This document shows, in pieces, positions 41,423 through 49,981 of a DNA stretch of 64,000 bases (its first letter is position 1; each line of letters starts with the position of its first letter). Position numbers and translations under genes: made by a program. The notes under the pieces were generated by a model. It did not search any database. It saw nothing but the letters and a program-made list of their open reading frames with translations, and was not told where the DNA came from. Source of the stretch: Pedobacter sp. FW305-3-2-15-E-R2A2 (GTDB lineage: Bacteria; Bacteroidota; Bacteroidia; Sphingobacteriales; Sphingobacteriaceae); the NCBI RefSeq assembly GCF_038446955.1, contig NZ_CP151803.1, positions 6,820,001 to 6,884,000 on the forward strand, given 5' to 3'.

Positions 41423-43702
41423 TTATTCTCCCTCAGCAAGGTACGCCGCCAGTCCGATCTTGATCTCCCCAAAACTATAGTCTCTGCCCAGGTGTTCCCG
41501 GATCGGGTTCATCTGCATCGTCTTTAGTTCCCGGATCGTTTTCATAATTTTATCGAGCTTTTTTGCGCCAATGATGTCTTTGGCTGAAATCTCTTGTTTG
41601 GCCACATAATGCGCCAGGTGCCCTTCTATAGTACCGATCACCATTTTGCGGTCTCTCGCAATTTCAGCGATCGTTTTACCTTCTTTGTGCAGCTCCAGAG
41701 AGAGTTCTTTGGTATCAACTTTAGGTGCTTTTTCTTTAACAACCGTTGTTTTAGATTTCGTAGACTTTGTTTTCTTGGCTGTAAAGTCCAGCTTACCCGG
41801 AACAGCAAAAACCTTTTCCATCACTGCCGCCCGTTCTGCCTGACTCAATAAAGCATTCACATCTTTTTTTGTAAACTCGCTTCCATTGATCGTCGCACTC
41901 AGCAAGGCCGTCGCTTTACGTATTTTCTTAAACTGATCGTAAAACAGCGCTTCCATTTCCAGCAATTCGGTGAGATAAGCAGTCACCTGTTTGTCCTGTT
42001 TCACCAGCTCCATACGCTCAAAAATGCGTTTGGAAAACCCGACCAATAAGGGATTAAAATAGTTCTCTGCAGCAACGGTCCGTTCCAGCAATGCAGCCAT
42101 CCCCGCTTCCGTTTTCACCTCGTACATCCTTTGTATCTGAGTTAAAAACTTACTTGCATTTACTTTCACCTCTGTCAGGTCTTTGAGCAACTGCCCGGCC
42201 CATTTTACGTGTTTCTGTTTTGCGGATTTATTGATGTCTTTGGTATACGAATGCACATGTTCGTATACATAATTATCCAGTGGAGCAAGGTCAAAACATT
42301 GCAACAGGTAAGACCTCAGAAAGACATCGCTTTCTGTTCTGATTTGTGTCGCCAGATTCTCCTGGCTTTCTTTCGTTTTAGAGAAGAAAGAAACATTTTG
42401 ATCCTGCCGGATGCCAGATCCTGAGATCTGGGAAGTTAAAATCAGTCCATCCAGGGAACGCAAACGGGAAAGGGCTACATAAATCTGTCCCGGTGCAAAA
42501 GCACTTCCAATATCAATGATTGCGCGGTCAAAGGTCAGCCCCTGGCTTTTATGCACCGTAATTGCCCAAGCCAGTTTTAAAGGATATTGGGTAAAAGTTC
42601 CTACCAGTTCCTCTTCAATTTCGCCGGTTACCTTATCTGTAGTATACTTAATGTTTTTCCAGGTATACTTTTCAAGTACAATCTTTTCTCTCGTCCCTTC
42701 GGTCTCTACCTCAATGGTATCGGTTCTCAGTGAGGTAACCACTGCAATCTTTCCATTAAAAAAGCGCTGTTCACCTGTAGGGTCATTTTTTATAAACATC
42801 ACCTGCGCCCCAACTTTAAGCTCCAGAATCTGTTCAGCAGGATAAGCATATTCACTGAAATCATCTTCAATTTTAGCCACATACAAAAAAGAAGGAGACT
42901 TCAATTCCTCCAGACTCTGCCTGTTTAAGGTATCTGCTTTATTATTGTGTGTGGTAAGGGTAATGTATTTATCATTAATGGAGGGTTTAAAATCCGCCTT
43001 ATAATATTTATCCAGCAGTGCAACATCCTGCGCCGTCACCTCATTATTTCTCAGGTTATTCAGCAGGTTGATGAACACTTCATCGGCCTGTCTGTAGATC
43101 TTTTCCAGTTCAATATAAATTGGCGGATTGTTCTGAAGCGCAAGCGCATCAAAGAAATAAGCACTGTTATAAAACTGACCCAACAAATTCCATTCCGTAG
43201 ATTTTACTACCGGAGGCAGCTGATGTAAATCGCCGATAAACAGCACCTGTACCCCTCCAAAGCTTGCGGTATTGTTTCTCCGGATATAGCGCAACACCAT
43301 ATCAATGGCATCCAGAAGGTCTGCGCGAAGCATACTCACCTCATCAATGATCAGCAATTCCATATCTGTCAGCACCTTTCTTTTGGTTGCTGTCATGTTT
43401 AAATGGCGGGCAATAGATTTCGGAGTATTGTATTGCTGGTTATAGTGGTCTCCATCTGCGGCAGGAGCTTTAGGCAGATAAGTTCCAAAAGGAAGCTGGA
43501 AAAGAGAATGGATGGTCACTCCTGCTGCGTTGATCGCGGCAATGCCTGTAGGTGCTGCGATGACCGCCTTTTTATGCGTCAGTTCAATTAAATTCCGCAG
43601 AAAAGTCGTCTTTCCTGTTCCGGCCTTTCCCGTCAGAAAGATATGCTTAGAAGTATAATTTACGAATTTGGCAGCGAGCTCGGCAGGGTTTTGTTCAGAC
43701 AT
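41423..43702 (-). CDS. Pif1/RecD-like superfamily 1 helicase with C-terminal HTH domain
   Basis: 759 residues. Walker A is GKAGTGKT (25-32); motif II is DEVSML (about 117). The typical late motif TVHKSQGLTFDRAIIDIG is near 385, and ALSRLRSLDGL follows. The C-terminus adds a basic linker rich in Lys/Thr (about 650-670) and a helix-turn-helix domain (KEGKTIAEIARDRKMVIGTIEGHL, about 680-705), of the HTH_40 type found at the end of RecQ helicases. It probably unwinds DNA 5' to 3' at forks or G-quadruplexes, by analogy with Pif1. The gene stands alone. Confidence 0.88.
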   Translation of the reverse strand: MSEQNPAELAAKFVNYTSKHIFLTGKAGTGKTTFLRNLIELTHKKAVIAAPTGIAAINAAGVTIHSLFQLPFGTYLPKAPAADGDHYNQQYNTPKSIARHLNMTATKRKVLTDMELLIIDEVSMLRADLLDAIDMVLRYIRRNNTASFGGVQVLFIGDLHQLPPVVKSTEWNLLGQFYNSAYFFDALALQNNPPIYIELEKIYRQADEVFINLLNNLRNNEVTAQDVALLDKYYKADFKPSINDKYITLTTHNNKADTLNRQSLEELKSPSFLYVAKIEDDFSEYAYPAEQILELKVGAQVMFIKNDPTGEQRFFNGKIAVVTSLRTDTIEVETEGTREKIVLEKYTWKNIKYTTDKVTGEIEEELVGTFTQYPLKLAWAITVHKSQGLTFDRAIIDIGSAFAPGQIYVALSRLRSLDGLILTSQISGSGIRQDQNVSFFSKTKESQENLATQIRTESDVFLRSYLLQCFDLAPLDNYVYEHVHSYTKDINKSAKQKHVKWAGQLLKDLTEVKVNASKFLTQIQRMYEVKTEAGMAALLERTVAAENYFNPLLVGFSKRIFERMELVKQDKQVTAYLTELLEMEALFYDQFKKIRKATALLSATINGSEFTKKDVNALLSQAERAAVMEKVFAVPGKLDFTAKKTKSTKSKTTVVKEKAPKVDTKELSLELHKEGKTIAEIARDRKMVIGTIEGHLAHYVAKQEISAKDIIGAKKLDKIMKTIRELKTMQMNPIREHLGRDYSFGEIKIGLAAYLAEGE

Positions 43703-43748
43703 ATTGTAAGCATCAATTAAAAATAAACCATCTTCAAATTGGTGTTTA

Positions 43749-43756
43749 CAAAGATA
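43749..43756 (-). promoter_or_regulatory. -7 box TATCTTTG of the helicase gene
   Basis: Minus-strand TATCTTTG matches TAnnTTTG, 46 bp before the helicase ATG. Confidence 0.5.
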
Positions 43757-43886
43757 CTAAGAATGCTGCTAATTAATAAACCCTAATCCTAATTAAAAAA
43801 CAATCGCAAAAAGAAATGTCAGGTCATTAAAATTAACGAAATTGACCTTTTCATTTGACTTCTGAAGAACGATCTCTTTAATCCTT

Positions 43887-43930
43887 CAAAGGGCTGATTT
43901 CTGCTGTTAAAAGAGAAAATCAGCCCTTTG
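43887..43930 (-). terminator. Hairpin terminator after the sulfatase gene
   Basis: Perfect 14-bp stem CAAAGGGCTGATTT (43887-43900) and AAATCAGCCCTTTG (43917-43930) with a 16-nt loop. No strong T run follows, so termination is inferred from position. Confidence 0.65.
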
Positions 43931-43952
43931 CAAATCCGGAGGATAAAATTGT

Positions 43953-45473
43953 TTATTTTTTCCGTTTGATCTGTTCCAGTAGTTCGGACAGTTCTTTTAC
44001 CCGCTCGGGGTATTTTCCGGCAAGGTTGTTCTTCTCGCCAAGATCTTCTGTCAGCTGATACAATTGTGCGGTCGGCAGATTTCCTGATTCGATGCCTACA
44101 TCTTTCATAAAAGGAGCACCCTCGCTTGGGCTAATATATTTCCAACCATTTTTCAGGATAGAAAGCGGGCCTCCCTGTTCTACAAATGAAGTTCTTCCTT
44201 TTACAGATTTGCCCAAAAAGGCGGGCATCAGATTTTCGCTATCCGGGGCATCTCCCTGAGGCACAGCCCTGCCGATCAAACTGGAGAATGAGGCAATAAA
44301 ATCCATCTGACTCACCAATGCCGGTGATACCTGAGGTTTGATTTGTCCCGGCCAGCTGACAATAAAAGGCACCCTTGTACCGCCTTCCAATGCACTATAT
44401 TTACCACCACGCAGCACACCTGCAGGCTGGTGACCATTCTGTTTGGTTACTGCTTCATCCTGATAACCATCATCCAGCACCGGACCATTATCACTGGTAA
44501 AGACGATCATTGTATTTTTATCAATTCCCAGGAGTTTCAATTGTTTCATGATCTCTCCTACGGTCCAATCCAACTGTAAGATCGCATCGCCCCGCAATCC
44601 CAAGCCACTTTTTCCTTTAAACCTCGTTGCCGGCATCCTTGGCACATGTGGCTCCGTTAAGGCAAAATACAGGAAGAAAGGTTGCTGATGATTTTTCTCG
44701 ATAAAGCTTTGCGCTGTGGTCAGGAAAGTGGTCGAGACCTCTTCATCTACCCAACGCGCCATTTTACCACCACTCATATAACCGATCCGGCCGATGCCGT
44801 TCACAATCGTCTGGTTGTGTCCCTGCCCTGGCGAAGACTGCATTTTCAACAATTCAGGATGGTCTTTTCCCGTTGGATCATCACCCACTTTTTTTGCGTA
44901 GTCTACCTCAATAGGATCATTGGCTTCCAGGGCGACCACTTTATGGTTTTCCAAAAATACAGTAGGCACCCGATCCGCTGTTGCAGGAAAAATAAAGGAA
45001 TAATTAAAGCCAACTTCGTTTGGCCCCGGTTTCAGTTCTCCATTCCAGTCTTTCGCTACGCTTTCTCCAATACCCAGGTGCCATTTTCCGACAATTCCAG
45101 TTTGGTATCCTGCTTTTTGAAACAGGTTTGGCAAGGTCGTTTTAGCTGTAGGAATGATGAGTGCTGCATCACCAGGCAAAATACCCGTTCCTTTTTTACG
45201 CCATGGATATTCGCCCGTCATTAATGCATAACGTGAAGGTGTACAGGTCGCAGAAGTCGCGTGTCCGTTTGTGAAGCGAATTCCATTTGCAGCAAGGCGG
45301 TCTAAGTTAGGCGTTTGGATTTTCGTGGCACCATAGCAACTCAGGTCGCCATAGCCCAGGTCATCCGCAATGATATAAATGACGTTTGGCGGTTTAACTT
45401 TTGTCTTCTTCGATTGAGCTCCGGCAGTAAATGCCATCGCTACAGAAAAAAAAATGAACAGGTTCTTCTTCAT
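43953..45473 (-). CDS. Sulfatase (arylsulfatase A-like), secreted
   Basis: 506 residues with a signal peptide (about 1-19, ending TAGAQ). Calcium ligands are IIADDLGYGD. The sulfatase signature is C77-T-P-S-R, a cysteine-type site needing conversion to formylglycine by a maturase encoded elsewhere. GKWHLG and FALTEPHVPR are further family blocks. Such enzymes remove sulfate from host or algal glycans or from aryl sulfates. No polysaccharide-utilisation partner (SusC/SusD, glycosidase) is adjacent, so the substrate is open. Confidence 0.93.
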   Translation of the reverse strand: MKKNLFIFFSVAMAFTAGAQSKKTKVKPPNVIYIIADDLGYGDLSCYGATKIQTPNLDRLAANGIRFTNGHATSATCTPSRYALMTGEYPWRKKGTGILPGDAALIIPTAKTTLPNLFQKAGYQTGIVGKWHLGIGESVAKDWNGELKPGPNEVGFNYSFIFPATADRVPTVFLENHKVVALEANDPIEVDYAKKVGDDPTGKDHPELLKMQSSPGQGHNQTIVNGIGRIGYMSGGKMARWVDEEVSTTFLTTAQSFIEKNHQQPFFLYFALTEPHVPRMPATRFKGKSGLGLRGDAILQLDWTVGEIMKQLKLLGIDKNTMIVFTSDNGPVLDDGYQDEAVTKQNGHQPAGVLRGGKYSALEGGTRVPFIVSWPGQIKPQVSPALVSQMDFIASFSSLIGRAVPQGDAPDSENLMPAFLGKSVKGRTSFVEQGGPLSILKNGWKYISPSEGAPFMKDVGIESGNLPTAQLYQLTEDLGEKNNLAGKYPERVKELSELLEQIKRKK

Positions 45474-45635
45474 ATTTGTGTGTTTAAGCAGCGCTAAAGA
45501 TAAAAAACACCTCAGGGCTTTGCATTAAATTTATTTCAAATTCAAACAGATACTGAATTTCCGCTCAATTACGTCTAAAGCTTAAGACCAATCCCTCTAA
45601 CGACTGTCCTATTATCGGATCGACAAAAAATATTC

Positions 45636-45662
45636 TTTAACATAATTTAACACACTTTAACA
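45636..45662 (+). promoter_or_regulatory. Three TTTAACA repeats at 10-bp spacing (candidate response-regulator sites)
   Basis: TTTAACA at 45636, 45646 and 45656, exactly 10 bp apart. OmpR/PhoB-type regulators bind tandem direct repeats spaced about one helical turn. The same motif recurs before the kinase/regulator operon at 51871-51887. Confidence 0.6.
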
Positions 45663-45667
45663 TTATT

Positions 45668-45681
45668 ACTAAATCTTTAGT
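45668..45681. promoter_or_regulatory. BlaI-like palindrome ACTAA-ATCT-TTAGT
   Basis: The same ACTAA-N4-TTAGT pattern found twice before blaI. It sits between the TTTAACA repeats and the likely -7 region (TATCTTAG, 45684-45691, one mismatch), a position suited to repression of the receptor/GLPGLI operon. Confidence 0.45.
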
Positions 45682-45714
45682 TATATCTTAGATTAACCAA
45701 ACATTTCCCCCCGA

Positions 45715-48510
45715 ATGAAACATAAAATTTTAGCCCTGATCCTGTTCTGTATAAGTTCAGTCTCTGTATTTGCTCAGAATTCTTACGAAATCAAAGGTTT
45801 AGTAACAGACACTGCCGCAAGTTATAAGATGGTCAATTCTACCATCACCCTCCTAAAGGCCAAAGATTCTACGCTTGTTAAATTTACCAGGGCTACTGCC
45901 GATGGGTCTTTTACACTCGGGAACCTCTCTCCGGGGAAATTCATCCTGCTGCTCAGTTATCCCGGCTATGCAGATTATGTAGAAGATTTCCAGCTGGATT
46001 CGACAAAAAAGACACGGGATTTTGGCCAGATGAACATGACTCTGAAAGCGACCATTCTGAAGGGAGTGATCATCAAAGGAAACATCGCTGCCATAAAAAT
46101 AAAAGGAGATACGACAGAGTTCAATGCCGCAGCCTATAAGATTCAGCCCAATTCAAAAGTAGAGGACCTGTTGAAGCAGCTTCCCGGGATCACGGTGGAT
46201 AAAGAAGGAAAAATTACCGCCCAGGGACAGGCCGTAAATAAAGTCCTGGTTGATGGCGAAGAGTTTTTTGGCGATGACCCTACCCTGGTCACTAAGAACC
46301 TACGCGGCGATATGGTGGATAAGGTTCAGTTGTACGATAAAAAGAGCGATCAGGCGGCCTTTACCGGTATTGACGATGGGGAAAAAACAAAAACAATTAA
46401 CATTCAACTCAAGGAAGATAAAAAGAATGGCTATTTCGGCAAGGTAGACGCAGGGGTCGGAACAGAAAAATTCTACCAGAGCCAAGCCATGTTCAATGCC
46501 TTTAAAGGCAAGAAGAAGTTCTCTGCTTATGGGACGATTGGAAATACAGGAAAGACCGGATTGGGATGGCGAGACAGCGAAAAATATGGTAGCTCTCAAA
46601 TGGAAGCGACTGAAGACGGTGGTATCATGTTTTATACCGGTGGAGGTGATGATGGTCTGGATTCTTTCGATGGCAGATATAATGGGCGGGGAATTCCTTT
46701 GACAAAAAGTGGCGGCCTTCATTTCGACAATAAATGGAATAAGGACAAAGAAACGATTAACACCAATTATAAAATCGGTTCAATTAACGTGGATGGAACC
46801 AACACGACTTTAACCCAGAACAATATACCCGGGCAGACCTATAACACCACAACCGAGGGGAGCTTCAACAACAGGATGTTCCGGCAAAAGCTGGACGGAA
46901 CCTATTCGATTAACCTGGATTCCAATTCTACCCTGAAAATCGCTATTGATGGGACCTTAAAAGACAGCAACAAAGAAGATGAATCGAATTCTTCCAGCAT
47001 TAGAGATGATCAGACCAAATTAAACACGAGCAAGAACAATTCCAGTAATGACGGAAACGAAAGGGTTCTAAATGCCAGTGCATTCTATACCCATAAACTT
47101 AAGAAAAAAGGACGGACCTTCTCTTTGAGACTGAGTCAGGCATTTAATGACAATAAAAGCACCGGCTATTTATATTCCCACAACCAGTTCTTTGATGAAG
47201 AGGGAAACCCATCGAACCGGGAAACCGTCGATCAATACAAAACAAACAACAGCACCAGCAATGCCTTCAACAGTAATTTGACTTATACCGAACCATTCAG
47301 TAAAACACTTTCCCTGATCCTGAATTATGGATTGGGCATCAACAATGGCGTTTCAGACAGAAAGTCCTTTAACAAATCTGCCGATGGCAGTTACAGCACG
47401 CTGGACCGGGATTTTAGCAACAGTTTTGAACTCAATCAGCTTTCCAATCAGGGAGGGGCGATCTTCAATTTCAAAAAAGACAAATCGGTCCTCACCTTTG
47501 GAACTAAAATCAGTGATGTAAAATTTGAACAATTCAACAAGTATACCAACATCACTTACAAGAGAAATTTCACCAACTGGAACCCTCAGGCAAGTTTTAG
47601 ATATAATTTCTCACAGATGACTTCTTTCCGGATCAATTACAATGGAAACACCAGACAACCAGGCATAGAACAACTTCAGCCATTAAAGGTAAATACAGAC
47701 CCTTTGAATATTGTGGAGGGAAATCCAGACTTAAAGCCCTCCTTCAATAATGGTATCAATATCGGCTACAACTCCTATAAAGTGATGACTGGGCAGTCGA
47801 TCTATATTGGCGCAAATTACGGCTTTAACTCCAATGCAATCACCAACAGTATCGTCACAGACGCAACAGGTAAAAGCACCTCCCAATCGATCAATTTGCC
47901 CGGAAAGACCCCGACGAATTATGGTTTGTATATCTACGTGGGCCGAAAAATAAAACTCTTTGACATGAATATTGGGTTGAATGGAAATACCAATGGAAGT
48001 ACGAACTACAGTTTAGTTAATAAGGAATTGAATACCACGAAGTCCAATTCTTACAGCGGGCAAATGAGTTTATCAAAGTATAAAGAGAAAGGATACTCCC
48101 TTGCGGTATCCGCGGGTCCGACTTATAACACCAGCGAAGCTTCTTTGCAAAAACAGAGAAGCAACAATGGATGGGGTACCAGAGCCGAAGTAAACTTCAA
48201 TATCCATCTTCCCGGGAAATTGGAGATTGGCACCGATGGAGATTACGAATACAGGGCTAAAACCCAAACCTTCAGTCAGGAGTTTGAGCGTTTCATCTGG
48301 AATGCATCGATCAGCAAAAAATTCTTCAAAGAAGAGAACCTAAAACTGACAGCATCTGCAAATGACTTACTCAATCAAAATGTTGGCTTTGACCGGAGTT
48401 CCAATAATAACAGGATCACACAAAGCAACTATACGACTATAAAAAGATATTTCATGTTATCCCTGATCTGGGATTTCAATAAAATGGGTGGATCAGCCCC
48501 TAAACCATAA
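45715..48510 (+). CDS. Outer-membrane beta-barrel protein with CarboxypepD regulatory domain (TonB-receptor-like)
   Basis: 931 residues with a signal peptide ending FAQ. A carboxypeptidase-regulatory-like domain (about 22-110) is followed by a plug-like region (VEDLLKQLPGITVDKEGKITAQGQAVNKVLVDGEEFFGDDP, about 145-185) and a long Asn/Ser/Thr-rich barrel of the OMP beta-barrel family. Its neighbour 5 bp downstream encodes a GLPGLI protein, a frequent pairing in Bacteroidota. The upstream region carries repeats that suggest control by a response regulator and possibly BlaI. Cargo unknown. Confidence 0.87.
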   Translation: MKHKILALILFCISSVSVFAQNSYEIKGLVTDTAASYKMVNSTITLLKAKDSTLVKFTRATADGSFTLGNLSPGKFILLLSYPGYADYVEDFQLDSTKKTRDFGQMNMTLKATILKGVIIKGNIAAIKIKGDTTEFNAAAYKIQPNSKVEDLLKQLPGITVDKEGKITAQGQAVNKVLVDGEEFFGDDPTLVTKNLRGDMVDKVQLYDKKSDQAAFTGIDDGEKTKTINIQLKEDKKNGYFGKVDAGVGTEKFYQSQAMFNAFKGKKKFSAYGTIGNTGKTGLGWRDSEKYGSSQMEATEDGGIMFYTGGGDDGLDSFDGRYNGRGIPLTKSGGLHFDNKWNKDKETINTNYKIGSINVDGTNTTLTQNNIPGQTYNTTTEGSFNNRMFRQKLDGTYSINLDSNSTLKIAIDGTLKDSNKEDESNSSSIRDDQTKLNTSKNNSSNDGNERVLNASAFYTHKLKKKGRTFSLRLSQAFNDNKSTGYLYSHNQFFDEEGNPSNRETVDQYKTNNSTSNAFNSNLTYTEPFSKTLSLILNYGLGINNGVSDRKSFNKSADGSYSTLDRDFSNSFELNQLSNQGGAIFNFKKDKSVLTFGTKISDVKFEQFNKYTNITYKRNFTNWNPQASFRYNFSQMTSFRINYNGNTRQPGIEQLQPLKVNTDPLNIVEGNPDLKPSFNNGINIGYNSYKVMTGQSIYIGANYGFNSNAITNSIVTDATGKSTSQSINLPGKTPTNYGLYIYVGRKIKLFDMNIGLNGNTNGSTNYSLVNKELNTTKSNSYSGQMSLSKYKEKGYSLAVSAGPTYNTSEASLQKQRSNNGWGTRAEVNFNIHLPGKLEIGTDGDYEYRAKTQTFSQEFERFIWNASISKKFFKEENLKLTASANDLLNQNVGFDRSSNNNRITQSNYTTIKRYFMLSLIWDFNKMGGSAPKP

Positions 48511-48515
48511 GCACC

Positions 48516-49289
48516 ATGAAACAGCCCCTAATTTTAATTTTCTTCCTATTCGGATATTCCCTTTCACAAGCACAGAATGTGCGGTTTACGACTGACGGCA
48601 TCATCGAATTTGAAAAGAAAACCAATATGTATGCAGTCATTAAAAAGAGCATTAACAAGGAAAACAGTTCCTTTATGCAATCGGCCTTTGATGTCTATAA
48701 AAAAACCCAGCCTCAGTTCAAAGTTTTAAAAAGCACGCTTGCCTTTTCAAAAGACAAGACCCTGTTTACCCCCATTAAAGAGGAGAATAGCAATTCAAAG
48801 GGATTTTTCGGCGACGATCCTATCTCTACACAGAACAACACCATTTTCACAGACCTGGGTACTTCCAGCTTTATTGCTCAGAAAAAGGTCTATGAAGAAA
48901 CTTACCTGGTAAAGGACAGCACCAGAAAGATCAACTGGAAAGTGACAGAAGAGACCAGAGAAATTGCCGGATATGAATGCCGGAGGGCCAATGCAATTGT
49001 ACTCGATTCTATTTATGTTGTCGCCTTTTATACTGATAAAATTCCGGTTTCCGGTGGTCCGGAATCATTTTCAGGATTACCGGGAATGATTTTGGGTGTC
49101 GCCCTGCCACATGAGAATGTATCCTGGTTTGCCACCAGTATCAAAGACCGGCCGGTAACGGAAACGGAGCTAAAAGCACCGGTAAAAGGAAAGCAGATGA
49201 ACAACAAAGGCTTGATGGAAACCATTCAATCCGCATTAAAAAGCTGGGGATCATACGCTCAGGTTGCACTAAAGGCTTTCAGCCTTTAG
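48516..49289 (+). CDS. GLPGLI family protein
   Basis: 257 residues with a signal peptide (about 1-19, ending SQAQ). The family signature appears as SGLPGMILGVALP (about 187-199), following the TEETREIAGYECRRA block. GLPGLI proteins are periplasmic or outer-membrane-associated and of unknown function; they are usually encoded next to TonB-type receptors or metal-linked genes, as here. The 3' end overlaps the convergent response-regulator gene by 4 bp. Confidence 0.9.
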   Translation: MKQPLILIFFLFGYSLSQAQNVRFTTDGIIEFEKKTNMYAVIKKSINKENSSFMQSAFDVYKKTQPQFKVLKSTLAFSKDKTLFTPIKEENSNSKGFFGDDPISTQNNTIFTDLGTSSFIAQKKVYEETYLVKDSTRKINWKVTEETREIAGYECRRANAIVLDSIYVVAFYTDKIPVSGGPESFSGLPGMILGVALPHENVSWFATSIKDRPVTETELKAPVKGKQMNNKGLMETIQSALKSWGSYAQVALKAFSL

Positions 49290-49290
49290 T
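49268..49290. terminator. Terminator hairpin spanning the GLPGLI/response-regulator convergent ends
   Basis: Perfect 10-bp stem ACTAAAGGCT (49268-49277) and AGCCTTTAGT (49281-49290) with a 3-nt loop. Both stop codons lie in its right arm. No long T run follows. Confidence 0.6.
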
Positions 49291-49981
49291 TTACCAATAA
49301 TTTATATCCTTTTCCATGAACATTCAGGATTTCTACCTTAGGGTCTTCCCTAAGGTACTTCCTTAGTTTACTTAAAAATACATCCATACTGCGCCCGTTA
49401 AAGTAATTATCATCATGCCAGATGCTGAGTAATGCTTCTTCACGGGTAAGGACTGCATTCTTCTTTAAACACAGCAACTGTAATAACTCCGCTTCTTTGG
49501 TACTGAGTTTTTGTTGCTGTCCTTTAAAATGAATCAGCTGGGTGGTATAATCAAAAGTATAATCACCAATCTGAAAATGTGTTTCCACCGGGCTAACTTC
49601 GGCTCCTTCTTTTACAGAAACCCTTTTCAATAAGGCATTGATTCTTAAAAGCAGCTCTTCGATCCGGAAAGGTTTGGTAATGTAATCGTCACCACCAAGA
49701 TCGTAGGCAGAGGCTTTGTCTTCCATCATTGCTTTGGCTGTGGCAAAAATGATTGGAATGTGTTGGTTGATTTTCCTGATCTCTTTACCCAGGGTAAATC
49801 CATCTTTCTTAGGCATCATGACATCCAGAATACACATGTCAAAGTCCTGCTTTCCAAAAGCCTTCAATCCCTCCTCACCATCCACACAGAGGATGACGTC
49901 AAATTTACCTTTCAGTTGCAGGTAATCTTGCAAAAGCAAACCCAGATTCGGATCATCTTCTACCAATAGAATTCTTTTCAT
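49286..49981 (-). CDS. OmpR/PhoB-family response regulator
   Basis: 231 residues. The receiver has the acidic pair E8-D9/D10 and phosphoacceptor D53 (CILDVMMPKKDG); the C-terminal winged helix is at about 130-228 (LSTKEAELLQLLCLKKNAVLTREEAL). It is encoded directly after its kinase (the kinase stop and regulator start share base 49981). It resembles RprY-type regulators of Bacteroidota. Likely targets are its own operon and the receptor/GLPGLI operon, because the same TTTAACA repeats lie upstream of both. Confidence 0.93.
   Translation of the reverse strand: MKRILLVEDDPNLGLLLQDYLQLKGKFDVILCVDGEEGLKAFGKQDFDMCILDVMMPKKDGFTLGKEIRKINQHIPIIFATAKAMMEDKASAYDLGGDDYITKPFRIEELLLRINALLKRVSVKEGAEVSPVETHFQIGDYTFDYTTQLIHFKGQQQKLSTKEAELLQLLCLKKNAVLTREEALLSIWHDDNYFNGRSMDVFLSKLRKYLREDPKVEILNVHGKGYKLLVN

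Noticed and set aside
44682..45224. 180-residue frame opposite the sulfatase gene
   Set aside because: Antisense to clear sulfatase motifs; composition is that of a reverse-complement shadow.
43953..49289. Polysaccharide-utilisation locus around the sulfatase and receptor
   Set aside because: No SusD-like lipoprotein or glycoside hydrolase is present, and the receptor pairs with a GLPGLI protein instead.
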